A stretch of 64,000 nucleotides of DNA from JACRCT01 sp049841135 (GCA_049841135.1 JASGHK010000001.1:186001-250000); one strand, 5' to 3'; shown: positions 1 through 10,133, counted from the stretch's first letter. Program-made: numbers and translations. Notes: generated from the letters alone by a model not told the origin.

Positions 1-2
1 CC

Positions 3-554
3 TGCGAGGCGCCGCGGTTCATCGAGGGCTTCGAGCAGATCCGCTGGATCCACCCGCGGCTCACGGTGGAGATCACCTCGCTGCGCAAGAAGACCTTGGC
101 CACCATCGCCGAGCTGGTCGCGCTGCCGCTGCGCGAGATCGGCTATCTGCGCGTCGAGGCCAACGGGCTGTCGGACAAGGCTGCCGTCGCGCTCGCGCCG
201 GGCCTGGCGGGCGTCAAGAACCTCAGCCTCGAAGGCAACGACCTCACCGGCGAGGGCCTGCGCGGGATGGCGCCCCACCTGACCGATCTCGAGTTCCTGG
301 GCCTGGGCACCTCCATGGCGCAGTTCAGCGAGCGGCCGCAGGTGGTGGCGGGCTGGGTCGAGGCGCTGTGCCAGCCCGGCGCGTTCCCCAACCTGCGCGC
401 CCTCCACCTGCGGGGCGGCTACAGCGGGGTCCGCCTCGAGGATGCCCAGCGCAAGCGCCTCGAGGCGCTGCCCAAGATGAAGCTGGTCGTCGTCAACGAC
501 TACCCGGCCTACGACTTCAAGACGGTCGAAGGCTGGAAGCGGGGCGAGGAGTAG
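3..554 (+). CDS. Leucine-rich-repeat protein, C-terminal part (5' end outside window)
   Basis: The frame is open from the left edge to a TAG at 552-554, so only the last 183 or so residues are visible. They contain ribonuclease-inhibitor-like leucine-rich repeats: LREIGYLRVEANGLSD, then LAGVKNLSLEGNDLTG, then LTDLEFLGLG, and a weaker LRALHLRGG, spaced about 25 residues apart. Such repeats form a curved protein-binding scaffold. In myxobacteria and planctomycetes similar repeats often follow a short N-terminal repeat-companion domain, which would lie outside the window. A GTG at 66 could be an internal start, but the upstream codons continue the same composition, so it is probably not the true start. 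The partner and role cannot be told from this fragment. Confidence 0.7.
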   Translation, partial: CEAPRFIEGFEQIRWIHPRLTVEITSLRKKTLATIAELVALPLREIGYLRVEANGLSDKAAVALAPGLAGVKNLSLEGNDLTGEGLRGMAPHLTDLEFLGLGTSMAQFSERPQVVAGWVEALCQPGAFPNLRALHLRGGYSGVRLEDAQRKRLEALPKMKLVVVNDYPAYDFKTVEGWKRGEE

Positions 555-704
555 GCCAAGCCCCGAAGCGGGGCCCTGTGCATCCTGCTGAAAACTCGAC
601 GCTTTTTGCCGGCCGCCCCGAGTTCGCCGCCGCCGTGCGGATCCGCACGGTTCGCCCTCGCTGGCTCTGGCGTCCAAACGCGCTCTCCCAGAGAGTGGGC
701 GGCC

Positions 705-3182
705 ATGCAAACGCACAGCCCGACCATCCTCCCGCTCGAGAAGGCCGCTTCGGCGCTCGCCGGCGGCAAGGCCTCCGGACTCGCCAAGCTGCTCGAGCTC
801 GGCTTCCGCGTCCCGCCCGGCTTCGTCATCATCGGCGCCGAGCCCGGCGAGATCGTCGACGAGGTGCTCGTTGCCTACCGCGCCCTCGGCGGCAAGGTCG
901 CGGTCCGCTCCTCCGCGCTCGGCGAGGACGGCGAGCAGGCCTCCTTCGCCGGACAGTACGAGTCGGTCCTGAACGTCGAGGGCGAGCTGGCCTTCCGCAA
1001 GGCCATCGACCACTGCCTCAACTCGCTGCACAGCCCGCGCGCCGCCAGCTACCGCACCGGCGGGATGGCCACGCCCGGCGCCAAGCAGATGGCCGTCGTC
1101 GTGCAGCGGATGGTCGACGCGCACTGCGCCGGCGTGCTCTTCACGCTCGACCCGATCAGCGGCCGCAAGGACCGGATGGCCATCGACGCCGTCCCGGGGC
1201 TGGGCGAAGCCCTGGTCAGCGGCCGGGCGACCCCGGATCACTACTCGGTCAACCGCGAGGGCAAGCCGGTGCGCACCGAGCTCGCCGGCGGCGAGGCGGT
1301 GCTCACCGACGCCCAGCTCGCCGAGCTCGTCAGCCGCGCCAAGAAGGCCGAGGAGGGCTTCGGCAAGCCGCTGGACATGGAGTGGGCCTTCGACGCCAAG
1401 GGCGAGCTCTTCTGGCTGCAGGCGCGGCCGATCACCGTCACCGCCGGCGACCTGCACGAGCTCGACTTCTGCCCCGGCGCCGACCACGTCTACACCACCG
1501 CCAACATCGGCGAGATGCTCTCCGGCGCGAACTGCCCGCTGACCCTGTCGGTGACCGGCTACGGCATCGACTTCGGCAGCCAGGCGATGTGGCACGCCTC
1601 CGGGACGCACCCGGAGGTGAAGAAGGAGCTGACCTGGGTCGGCATCTTCAACGGCCACATGTTCATCGACATGGTCGCCTTCATGCCGTTCAACTGCGGC
1701 GTGGCCGGCGCCTCGCCGGAGGTGGCCTGCACCACCATCGTCGGCCGCGTGGTCCCCGAGGTCGTCGCCCGCGCCCAGAAGGTCTCGGGCTTCAAGCGCG
1801 CCCTCAACGGCGTGCGCTTCGGCCGCTACCTGCTCAAGGGGCCGCAGGTGATGCGCGACCACGAGGCGGCCATCGCGCGCTTCGCCATCCCGGCGCCGGA
1901 CTCGGCTCGCGAAGCCTGGGCGGCCATCGACCAGGCCTTGCCGTTCCTGTGGGAGACCTACCGCGTCCACCTGCAGGTCTCCTCCGGCTCGGCGGTGATG
2001 GCCGGCGTCCTCGAGGGGATGCTCGCCAAGAGCCCGGGGACGGTGGAGGAGAAGGAAGCGCTGATGTCCGGGATGCTGGCGCACGCCGGGGAGGTGGTCA
2101 GCGCCAAGCTCATCCGCGAGCTGGAAGAGGTGCTCGATCACCTGGAGCTGGTCCCCGACGTCCAGGCCAGGTTCCTCGACGTCGACGCGCCTGCTGCGCT
2201 CGCCTGGCTCCAGAGCGCCGACTCGGGACGCGCCGGCGGCGCCTTCCGCAACTACCTGACCCGCTGGGGCCACCGGGCCTACCGCGAGCTGGACCTGATG
2301 GAGAAGGGCTGGGGCGACGATCCGCTGCCGCTGGCGGCGGGGCTGCGCGCCTCGCTCATCGGGCGGCGGCGGACCAAGACCACGCCGACCAAGCTCAACA
2401 CCAACCCGCCGGCGAAGAAGCCGGAGCCGCCGCAGCCCAAGAGCGGGTCGATCCGCTGGGCGCTGGAGAAGGCCAAGAAGGGCGTCGTCAACCGCGAGTA
2501 CACCAAGAACATGCTCGTGATGGTCAACGACCGCTTCAAGAAGGCCTATCGGCAGCTGGGCGCGAAGCTGGTGGCGGAGGGCGTCTTCGCGAACGAGGAC
2601 GACGTCTTCTTCTTCACCCACCCCGAGCTGGGCCGCATCGCGCGCGGCGAGGATCCGGAGCTGCCCAAGAAGGCGGCCCTGCGGCGCGACGCGCTGCAGC
2701 GCCAGCAGGCCTTCGAGTACCCGGTGGTCTCCATCGGCATCCCCGAGCCGCTCTCCGAGGAGGTGCTCAGCGAGAGCATCGCCGGCGAGCTGCGCGGCAA
2801 GCCGGTGAGCCCGGGCGTTGCGACCGGGCGGGCGAGGGTGGCGCACTCGGCGGACGAGAGCGAGGCGCTGCAGCCGGGCGAGATCCTGGTCGCGCCGAGC
2901 GCCGACGTGGGCTGGACGCCGTACTTCAACCTCATCTCCGGGCTGGTGACGGAGGTGGGCAGCGCCTTCTGCCACGGCGCGGTCGTCGCCCGCGAGTACG
3001 GGCTGCCGACGGTGGTCAACGTCAAGGGCGCCACCAAGACGCTCAAGACGGGCGACTGGCTGATGCTCGACGCCGACCACGGCCTCGTCCGCAGGCTCAC
3101 GCCGGACGAGGTGGTGGACGCTGAGAAGCGGGAGAAGGCCAAGAGCGCCAAGGCTGGGGCCGTCGAGGCCACGGCCGCGTAG
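705..3182 (+). CDS. PEP-utilising phosphotransferase, rifampin phosphotransferase/PEP synthase-like
   Basis: An 825-residue protein. Residues 1-270 form an ATP-grasp, pyruvate phosphate dikinase-type N-terminal domain (VRSSALGEDGEQASFAGQY; later DMEWAFDAKGELFWLQARP). A long middle region at about 280-690 follows. The C-terminus is a swivelling phosphohistidine domain (GKPVSPGVATGRARV, then GSAFCHGAVVARE), with the phosphate-carrying histidine at residue 757. This length and order match rifampin phosphotransferase (about 870 residues) better than PEP synthase, which has an additional PEP-binding barrel. The family moves the beta-phosphate of ATP to a substrate through the histidine; the substrate here is unknown. 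The ATG at 705 is chosen because the PPDK-like homology starts directly after it. It lies 34 bp upstream of a lipocalin-like gene on the same strand, so the two may act together. Confidence 0.8.
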   Translation: MQTHSPTILPLEKAASALAGGKASGLAKLLELGFRVPPGFVIIGAEPGEIVDEVLVAYRALGGKVAVRSSALGEDGEQASFAGQYESVLNVEGELAFRKAIDHCLNSLHSPRAASYRTGGMATPGAKQMAVVVQRMVDAHCAGVLFTLDPISGRKDRMAIDAVPGLGEALVSGRATPDHYSVNREGKPVRTELAGGEAVLTDAQLAELVSRAKKAEEGFGKPLDMEWAFDAKGELFWLQARPITVTAGDLHELDFCPGADHVYTTANIGEMLSGANCPLTLSVTGYGIDFGSQAMWHASGTHPEVKKELTWVGIFNGHMFIDMVAFMPFNCGVAGASPEVACTTIVGRVVPEVVARAQKVSGFKRALNGVRFGRYLLKGPQVMRDHEAAIARFAIPAPDSAREAWAAIDQALPFLWETYRVHLQVSSGSAVMAGVLEGMLAKSPGTVEEKEALMSGMLAHAGEVVSAKLIRELEEVLDHLELVPDVQARFLDVDAPAALAWLQSADSGRAGGAFRNYLTRWGHRAYRELDLMEKGWGDDPLPLAAGLRASLIGRRRTKTTPTKLNTNPPAKKPEPPQPKSGSIRWALEKAKKGVVNREYTKNMLVMVNDRFKKAYRQLGAKLVAEGVFANEDDVFFFTHPELGRIARGEDPELPKKAALRRDALQRQQAFEYPVVSIGIPEPLSEEVLSESIAGELRGKPVSPGVATGRARVAHSADESEALQPGEILVAPSADVGWTPYFNLISGLVTEVGSAFCHGAVVAREYGLPTVVNVKGATKTLKTGDWLMLDADHGLVRRLTPDEVVDAEKREKAKSAKAGAVEATAA

Positions 3183-3216
3183 GACCGGAACACGACTCCC
3201 TGAACTGGAGAACGAC

Positions 3217-4327
3217 ATGCTGACCAAGTTCGACGAGCTGACGTGCCACCAGGTCGTCTCGACCTTCGACCACCCGGAGACGAGCGACAAGGCGTGGACC
3301 GAGAAGCTGTGGTTCAACATCCACGACAAGAGCGGCAAGTTCGTGCTCGCCACCGGCTTCGGCGTCTACCCGAACCGCAACGTGATGGACGGCTACGGCT
3401 GCCTGAACCTGGAGAACAGCCGGCAGGTCAACGTGCGGCTCTCGCGCGAGCTGCGGCCGAAGATCGACGAGGTCGCGGTCGGCCCGCTCGCGATGCAGGT
3501 CATCGAGCCGTTCCGGCGCATCCACGTGGCGATGGGCGAGAACGCACAGGGGCTCTCCTACGACCTCGAGTTCGTGGGCGACTTCCAGCCGGCGGAGGAG
3601 CAGCCGCACTTCGAGCGCCAGTTCGGTCGGACCGTGGTCAACGCCTGCCGCTACGCGCAGATGGGCCACGCCAAGGGCTGGGTGAAGCTGGACGGCGTGA
3701 CCTACCCGATCAACGAGAAGGACTTCGTCGCCAACCGCGACCACAGCTGGGGCATCCGCATGGGCGTGGGCGCGCCGGAGGAGGGCGTGCAGGCCTCCGA
3801 CACCGCGCCCTACGTGGGGATGATGATCGACTGGTTCACCTTCCAGTTCGACGACTTCGCGATGGCCGGCTACCTCATCGAGAAGGACGACGGGACCATC
3901 ACCCGGCTGACCGGGCACATCGTGCCGAGGATGGACTCCGACCGGCGGCAGATCCCGATCGTCGGGATGGAGCACGACTGGAAGTTCCACGAGCGCAGCC
4001 TGCGCACCAGCGGCGGCAAGTTCACCGTCATCGGCATGGACAAGAGCCGGTACGAGATGGAGCTGCGCGAGCTCGACCACCATGTACCTGCGCGGCGGCG
4101 GCTACGTCGGCACCAAGGACTTCCGCCACGGCAAGTGGATGGGGAAGAGCTGGGCGGACGGGGAGAGCTGGAACGTCGCGGACCCCAAGGTCGCCAACGA
4201 GGTGCACGGGCTCGATGACACCGTCATGGAGATCAAGTGCAACGGCAAGGTGGGCTACGGGATCATGGAGAACATGGTCATCCCGCCGTTCAAGAAGTAC
4301 CTGCCGATGATGCCGCCCAGGAAGTAG
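3217..4327 (+). CDS. Lipocalin-like (AttH/CrtC-type, DUF7064/7065-like) protein, frame broken at about 4070
   Basis: Restored length is 370 residues. The sequence has the RDHSWGIRMG motif (about residues 176-185) and alternating beta-strand character. These are typical of the double-lipocalin superfamily that includes carotenoid hydratase CrtC, AttH and DUF7064/7065 proteins, which bind hydrophobic ligands. The family assignment rests on motif resemblance only. The first frame reads to MELRELDHH, then leaves the conserved reading. The end (MYLRGGGYVGTKDF onwards) lies in another frame from about 4082. Adding GC at the AGCT of 4070-4073 gives one continuous protein reading MELRERSTTMYLRGGG. 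A good ribosome site (GGAGAACGAC) precedes the ATG at 3217. It probably forms a transcription unit with the PEP-utilising enzyme 34 bp upstream. Confidence 0.6.
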
Positions 4328-4716
4328 GCCGACGTCGGGGTGTAGGCAGCTGGGTTGTAGGCAGATGAGGGCGCCCCCCGGATCGCCGGCCTCGTGCCGG
4401 CGCGGGCGGGCGCCTTGGCGTTTGGGCCAGCGCCCATCGGAAAAGTCATGTCACAAAGTAGCTGCCTATCTTTAGCAGGGCCGCCGATGACTCCAACTCG
4501 GCCGAATGGCGCGTTGGAAGGAAATGGGAAAGGCTCGACCGCAGCATCAGCCGGCTCGACCGCGGCGTCATCCGTCGGTGCGGCCACGTCCGCTCCCGCG
4601 GTAAACTCGGCATCGGCTCGGTCGTCCCCGAGGCTCGTGTCGACGCGGCACGCGGCAAACGTGCTGATCAACAGCACGACCATCAGCCACTTGCAGTGGA
4701 TGGGGCCGACCGACAT
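4255..4716 (-). CDS. Short lipoprotein, truncated paralogue of the HWDG-repeat lipoproteins
   Basis: An ATG at 4716 follows a strong ribosome site (GAAGGAGCTCCG). It opens a lipoprotein signal (LLISTFAAC) and the segment RVDTSLGDDRADAEF, nearly identical to RIDTNLGDDRRDADV of the large repeat protein immediately upstream. An Asp/Ala/Glu-rich linker follows, as in its relatives. The cysteine-rich and HWDG parts never appear. As read, the frame stays open to 4255 and overlaps the end of the convergent lipocalin gene, and its last 60 residues look non-coding. If the AGCT at 4456-4459 has also lost a GC, the protein would end at 4446 after about 90 residues. It is either a decayed duplicate or a small lipoprotein of its own. 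Confidence 0.45.
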   Translation of the reverse strand: MSVGPIHCKWLMVVLLISTFAACRVDTSLGDDRADAEFTAGADVAAPTDDAAVEPADAAVEPFPFPSNAPFGRVGVIGGPAKDRQLLCDMTFPMGAGPNAKAPARAGTRPAIRGAPSSAYNPAAYTPTSAYFLGGIIGRYFLNGGMTMFSMIP

Positions 4717-4730
4717 CGGAGCTCCTTCGT

Positions 4731-6937
4731 TCAGGGGCGGTAGTGGAGGAGCGCGGGGCGCTCGCCAGCAAACCACACGTCATCAGGCCCGCTGCCCCAG
4801 ATCGCAGAGATGGCCGCGTCGGACCCGTAGGAGACATCGCCCCAGGTCGTTCCACTCCATCGCAGGAGCGCGGTCCGCCCTGGCGGCGGAGGCCATTCCT
4901 GTCGCGGGCCATACTCGCGCCCAGCCGCCCAGACATCGGTCGGTCCTGTGCCGCCCAGCGCCAGCAGCGGCACCTCCGAGGTCTGGAAGTCAGTCCACGC
5001 AGTGCCGTTCCAGTGAAGCAGGTGCCCCTCCCAGCCCGCCGAGACCGACTTCGCTCCGGCAACCCAGACGTCGGAAGCTCCCAGTACCGAAGACGCGGCT
5101 CAACGGGTAGGGCTGGCTCATCACCTGGGCCCAGGTGCCGCCATCGAAGTGAAGGACCACGCCTCCCTCGTTCACGACCCAGATGTCGTTCGCGGCGGTG
5201 CCCCAGATGCTGACGAGCTTGGCTCCTGAGGGTGCAGCGACGTCTCTCTCGGACCAGGCCGCACCATTCCAGTGCCAGGCTTTGGGGGCCGAGTCGGAGG
5301 TGCTGCCGATGGCCCAGAGGTTCGTTGAACTGCTGCCCCACAGACCGGTGATGGCCTGGTCGTTCGCGGCCACTTCGAAGGCTTGCCATGTGGCGCCGTC
5401 CCAGTGAAAGGCCCGCCGGTCGCCCGCGGCCCACAGGTCGTGCGAGTCGATGCCCCAGACTGCAGAGAGCCTGGCATCCAGGCCGCTGGAAAGCTCCTTC
5501 CAGCCCGTTCCGTCCCGCTGGAGCGCGACGCCGGAATAGGAGAACCAGAACTTCTCATCGACTCGTTGAACCGAGCCGACCATCCACGTTTCGCCCGCGT
5601 CGCTCCAGACGCCGGCGGTGCCGAAGTCCGAGACGATCTCCGAGGCCGATGTCCACGAGGTGCCGTCCCAGTGCAGAAGGGTGCCGGAGTCGCCGACGGC
5701 CCAGACGTCGGCGCTGGAGATGCCGCGGATCCGCTTGAGTCGCTTGCCCGGCAGCGCCCGTTCGCTCCAAGCACTGCCGTCCCAGTGCACGATGGCGCTG
5801 CCTGCCTGGGCGCCGTTCGTGCTGTCGCTCCCTGCGACCCAGATGTCCGCAGGCCCAGTTCCCCAGATGGAATTGGTCTCGGCTCTCGGTTGCTCGATGG
5901 ACCTCCAGGTTTCACCAAAGCGGAAGATGCCGCTCGCCGCGGCGGTGACGCTCCAGAAGCTCGCCCGAGGAGTCTGCCCAGACGTCCGTGATCCCGCCGC
6001 TCCCAGCCAGCACCGACCAGAAGGTCCCCGCTGCGTCCCATTTCAAGGTCTCGTAGGGACCGACGAGCCATGCGTCGCCCGTGGTCGAGCCGGTGATGGC
6101 ATTGAATCCGTGACGATGCAGTGGAACCTCGACCTCCATCCACCGCGCGCCGTCCCAATGAATCACGACCGGAGGATTGTCAGAGGCCGCAAAAGGGCCA
6201 TCGGGACCACAAGAGAATCCGACCACCCAGAGGTCGCTCGAGGAGGAGCGGCCCCACACGCCCAGATACTGAAACGAGTCGGAGAAGCCGGTGACGATCG
6301 GGCTCCAGGCCACGCCGTCCCAGTGCAGCAGGGTGTCGTGCGTTCCGACGGCCCAGACGTCGTTGGGCGAGAAGCCGAAGACATCGTGAAGGCGCTCCTG
6401 CGTCCCCGTCTCAACGCGGCTCCAGGCATTCCCGTCCCAGTGAAGCGCGACCCCGTGGCTTCCGACGGCCCACACGTCGTCGGACGCACCGCTCCAGAGA
6501 CCGTAGAGGTCCTCGCCCATGGGGTGGGGACGAGCCCAGTAGAAGTGGCTGCCGGGCGCGGTCTCCCAGTCCGAAGTGCCGGGCGGGCAGATGGTGGAGA
6601 CGCCGTCGCACCAGGAGTTGTTTCCGCAGTAGGTGGCCTTGGGCTTGGGGGCGCGGGTGCAGCCTCCCGCGCCGTCGCAGCTCATGGACTCGCAGGGCCC
6701 GAGGACGGAAGCGCCTGCGTCCGGACCCAGCGTGGCGTCCGCCGCGTCGGAACGGCTCCCTGCATCGGCCACCTCTGCGTCGGTCGCCTGCGCATCGGCG
6801 GGATGGCTCGCGTCCGAGACGGCGGCATCGGTGCCGCCGGCCACGTCGGCGTCGCGCCGGTCGTCCCCGAGGTTGGTGTCGATGCGGCACGCGCCGAGCG
6901 TGCCAAGCAGAACCAGAAACCCCAGCCACCGTGACAT
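4731..6937 (-). CDS. HWDG-repeat (beta-propeller-like) lipoprotein, frame broken at about 5958 and 5076
   Basis: Restored length is 736 residues. A signal peptide ends in a lipobox (LLGTLGAC, Cys 16 or so). An Asp/Ala-rich linker follows, then a short Cys-rich segment (CESMSCDGAGGC, YCGNNSWCDGVSTICPPG). The rest is about 12 repeats of some 45 residues of the form GxWGxxxxDVWAVGxxGxxLHWDGxxW. These predict a surface beta-propeller; function is unknown, and related proteins in databases carry unreliable names. Two breaks interrupt it: AGCT at 5958-5961 and at 5076-5079. Restoring GC at each gives GERFWSVTAAASG and GTGSASDVWVAG, both exactly in repeat register. A ribosome site (GGGAGGGTGTCG) precedes the ATG. 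The paralogue at 10472-12746 has the same architecture, and a truncated copy lies directly downstream. Confidence 0.75.
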
Positions 6938-7103
6938 CGACACCCTCCCGGATGCTCTCGTCTCTGAAGATGGAGTGCCCTGCGCCGCGGGAATACCTCC
7001 AGCATTTTCTCGCAAGGACGACCGGAGGCATATCGGCCGTGAAATCGCAGCGTTGGCTGCACCTCTCTTGTCCTCGACTCGTCTTTGTCTAGAGTGCGGG
7101 GCC

Positions 7104-8294
7104 GTGCCCCCATCGTTCGCCGCCGCGCTCCTCGCGCTCGTGACGCTCGCCGTCCAGCCCGAGCCGGTCTGGCTCGTCCCCGCCACCGACCTTGCCTGCC
7201 CCTCGGACGCCGAGCTTCGCCGCGCTCTCTCCGACCGCCTCGGGGCGGAGCGCGTTCGCTCCGGCGCGCCCGAGAAAGGCGCGATGGTCGTTCGGCTGGC
7301 CAAGGTGTCAGACCGCGACTTCGAGTTGCGGCTTGTCCGTCATCCGGCGACGGCGGTCGCCACTCGCCGGCTCTCGAATCGGGACGCCGACTGCCGCGAG
7401 TCGGCGCGCACGATCGCCCTGCTGGTGGAGGGACAGCTCTCAGGGCTGGGCTGGAGCGGCGCGATTCCACTTCCCGCTACCGCCGCGGAACCCGAGGCTC
7501 GCAGCGAGAAGCCTGACCGCCGCGAGCCTCGGCCCATTCCATCGCCCAGCGCCGAGCCGTCGGTTCCGGAGACGCCGCCCACTCCACCACCCGAGGAACC
7601 CGCGCCCGGGACCGTCGAAGAGCCTGCACCGGCCGTCGCCCATCCAGCCCCCGAGCCGGCCTCCAAGCTGGATCCCGTCGCTCCTCCTCCGCCTGCCTTG
7701 GCCGCCGATCCGTCCTCCGAGCCCAGGCCAACCGAGACCGTCCAGGCACCGGCAATCCCTGCTGAGCCAGCACCCGCCATTCCCTTCCGCTTGAACGCAT
7801 ACCTCTTCGGCGGCGGTGCACTCGAGGCCAACGGCTCGAGCTCCGCCTGGGAGGGCGAGGCCCGGTTCGGCGTCGTGGTGGTGCCTCGGCTGGAGCTCCT
7901 CCTCGACTTCGCGCTAGCGACCGACGTCGGAATCAAGGCCGGGCGCGGGAGCATCTCCGCGGGCACCCAGCGCCTGGCGATCCTGGCGCGCGTCCTGATC
8001 CTCCAGCTCGAAGGCGGCCGGATCGACGTGGTGGCGGGCGCGGGCGGGTCGCGCGTCGAGGCGCGCTCCACCGGCTTCCTCGAGAATGACGTGGCCACGC
8101 TCTACCGCGCCGAGCTCGGCGTCGGCGCCGAGGCGGCCTTCGAAGTCGTCGAGCGCGTCGACCTGGTGCTCTCCCTCCAGGGCTGGCTGCGCTTCGCCGA
8201 GGACCGCCTGTTCGTCGAGGGCGCGGAACCGGGCCTGACCCTTGGGCTTTTCCGGCTGCACGCGCTTGCGGGCCTGCGGGTGAAGATTTGGTGA
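7104..8294 (+). CDS. Secreted protein with Pro-rich linker and C-terminal barrel-like domain, unknown function
   Basis: Not a family I recognise. The 396-residue product starts at a GTG and has a short signal sequence (FAAALLALVTLAV). A globular N-terminal part (about 25-130) includes DLACPSDAELRRALSDRLG and a second cysteine near residue 98. A Pro/Glu/Ala-rich linker spans about 130-230. The last 165 residues have alternating hydrophobic strands and many Gly residues (YLFGGGALEANG, LHALAGLRVKIW), as in small outer-membrane barrels. That suggests an envelope protein with a periplasmic head tethered to a membrane barrel. It lies 46 bp upstream of the ECF sigma factor gene on the same strand, with which it is probably co-transcribed, so it may be part of the signal input or a target. 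Confidence 0.6.
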   Translation: MPPSFAAALLALVTLAVQPEPVWLVPATDLACPSDAELRRALSDRLGAERVRSGAPEKGAMVVRLAKVSDRDFELRLVRHPATAVATRRLSNRDADCRESARTIALLVEGQLSGLGWSGAIPLPATAAEPEARSEKPDRREPRPIPSPSAEPSVPETPPTPPPEEPAPGTVEEPAPAVAHPAPEPASKLDPVAPPPPALAADPSSEPRPTETVQAPAIPAEPAPAIPFRLNAYLFGGGALEANGSSSAWEGEARFGVVVVPRLELLLDFALATDVGIKAGRGSISAGTQRLAILARVLILQLEGGRIDVVAGAGGSRVEARSTGFLENDVATLYRAELGVGAEAAFEVVERVDLVLSLQGWLRFAEDRLFVEGAEPGLTLGLFRLHALAGLRVKIW

Positions 8295-8340
8295 GGGTTT
8301 TCGCCTGCGCGCGGCACTCCTTGGGCGAGGGCCGCCTGAC

Positions 8341-8881
8341 TTGAGCGACGACAAGGCTCGGCAATTCGAGGAGCCTCTACGCGGCGCACGCGTGTGCCGT
8401 GCGCAAGCTCATCGTGCGCCTTGCCGGGCCAGGGATGGACGCGGACGACCTCTGCCACGAGGTGTTCGTGGTCGCCTGGCGCAAGCTGGACGGGTTGGAC
8501 GAAGTGGCGGGCAGAGGCTGGCTGTGCGCCATCGCCATCAAGGTCGTGGCTGGCGCGCGTCGCCGCGCCAGGCTGCGCCGCTTCGTGGGGCTGGACGCGG
8601 CCGCGAACCGGGCGAGCGACCGGACTCCGGCGACCGAGTTCGAGAAGGCCGAGGCGAGCGAAGTGGTCTACGCGGCGCTCGATCGGCTGTCGGAGAAGAA
8701 GCGAGCCGTCTTCATCCTCCACGAGCTCCAGGGGCTGACGGGCGAGCAGATCGCCTCCATCCTCGATTGCCCGGTGAAGACGGTCTGGAGCCGGCTGCTG
8801 CGCGCGCGTGAGGAGTTCGAAGGGCACGTCGAGCGGCAGGCACTGCGGGAGCAATCGCTGGCACGGGACGGTGTCTCATGA
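8341..8881 (+). CDS. ECF-type sigma-70 factor, frame broken at about 8373
   Basis: Restored length is 180 residues. Region 2 is visible as DADDLCHEVFVVAWRKL. Region 4 is the helix-turn-helix LSEKKRAVFILHELQGLTGEQIASIL (split here: LSEKKRAVFILHELQGLT, then GEQIASILDCPVKTVWSR). There is no region 3, so this is an extracytoplasmic-function sigma factor. A TTG at 8341 starts LSDDKARQFEE. Restoring GC in GAGCCTCTAC (8371-8380, to GAGCGCCTCTAC) joins it in frame to RLYAAHACAVRK and the rest; without this, only an internal GTG at 8399 remains and half of region 2 is lost. The stop overlaps the next start (ATGA, 8878-8881), so it is translationally coupled to a membrane FecR-like protein, the likely anti-sigma factor. 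Confidence 0.8.
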
Positions 8882-10071
8882 ACGCTGACATGAAGCCTCC
8901 GCCCGAGAAGTGGGGACGCCCCGGAACGCAGGCGCTGCTCGCCGACGCGAGCGCGGTGCACGAGCCTGCGCCCCGAGCCCTCGACCAGCTCTCGGGGCCG
9001 GGTGGCCCAGGACACGGTCCAGCGTCCGGCCCGGCGCCTCGTACCGATCCTGGCGGTCGCAATGGCCGCCGCCGCAGCCGTCGGTGGCGTGGTGGTCTGG
9101 GCCGCGCTCCCTCAGCCGCCGGTCGCCGATGACTCGCGCCACGTCGCCATCGGATCCGACGTGACCCTGGACGTCTCGCGCAACGCTGCCTTCGACGTCC
9201 TCGCATCGTCGGGCGACACCACCCGGCAGGTCATCCTGCTATCCGGAAGCCTCCGCGCGAAGGTCGGCAAGCAGCAGGAGGGCAGCCGGTTCGCGGTCAT
9301 CACGCCGCACGTTCGCGTGGTGGTGGTCGGCACGCGCTTCTCGGTGGAGGTGCTGCCGGAGCGGACGCTGGTCGACGTCACCGAGGGGCGGGTCCGCGTC
9401 GAGCCTGCCCAAGGAGAGAGCGTCGAAGTCGCCTCGGGTGAGCAGTTGCTCTCTACGGATCCCCGGTTGGCGCGGGCGGCGCCTTCGCTCGCTTCAGGCG
9501 GCTCGCCGAGCACGACCTGCGACGCCTCGCCGGAGGGACCCTCGCGCCTCGAATGCTACCGGCAGATGGCGAGGGGAGAGGGCCTGGCGGCGGAGAATGC
9601 CGTCTACCTGCTCGGGCTGGCGGCCGAGAAGTCAGGCGACGTCGACGGCGCCCTCGACCGGTTCGGCGAGCTGGCGCGGCGATTTCCGAGCGGAGCGCTC
9701 GGGCCGGAGGCAGGGCTGGCGTCTTGCGGGTACTGGTGACGGCGCGCCGGTTCGACCAGGCCATTGCCGCCGCCGACCAGTTCCGTCTTCGCTATCCCGG
9801 CGATGCGCGGCTCCCGGAGGTGCAGGTCGTTCGCGCGCGGCTGCTGTGTGCCCTGCCAGGTCGGAGCGCGGCAGCGGTGGAGACGTTCCAGGAGGTGGTG
9901 GCGATGGAGGCGGCGAGCGCCCAGGTCCGCCAGGAGGCGCTGTTCGCGATGGCGGCGTGTCAGAACGCGAGCGGGGACAGGGCCGGGGCGGAGGCGAGCT
10001 GGCGCCTGTACCTGGAGCGGTTCCCGGACGGCGCTCACGCCGAGGAAGCCCGGCGCGCCTGGCAGCCGTAG
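8878..10071 (+). CDS. FecR-like membrane protein with C-terminal TPR region (putative anti-sigma), frame broken at about 8987 and 9718
   Basis: Restored length is 398 residues. A short cytosolic tail of about 45 residues is followed by one membrane segment (LVPILAVAMAAAAAVGG). A FecR-type periplasmic domain follows (SDVTLDVSRNAAFDV, VVVVGTRFSVEV, VDVTEGRVRV). The C-terminus is a helical repeat region resembling TPR (NAVYLLGLAAEKSGDVDGAL, and a later block ending at RRAWQP). With the sigma gene it forms a classic sigma/anti-sigma pair. In FecR systems such proteins relay an envelope signal. Restoring GC at 8987-8990 gives ALDQRSRGRVAQDTV. The second break, at about 9718-9721, needs one base (GGCGTC to GGCGGTC gives GLAVLRVLVTARRF). 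Confidence 0.7.
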
Positions 10072-10133
10072 GTCACCGCGCGAAACGAATCCCTTCGCTT
10101 GGGCATCTCTGTGCCGCGCCGAAGGGAGCCACC

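Noticed and set aside
368..3124. A 918-residue Arg/Pro-rich frame overlapping the PEP-utilising enzyme
   Set aside because: Low-complexity out-of-frame reading; the enzyme frame holds all conserved motifs.
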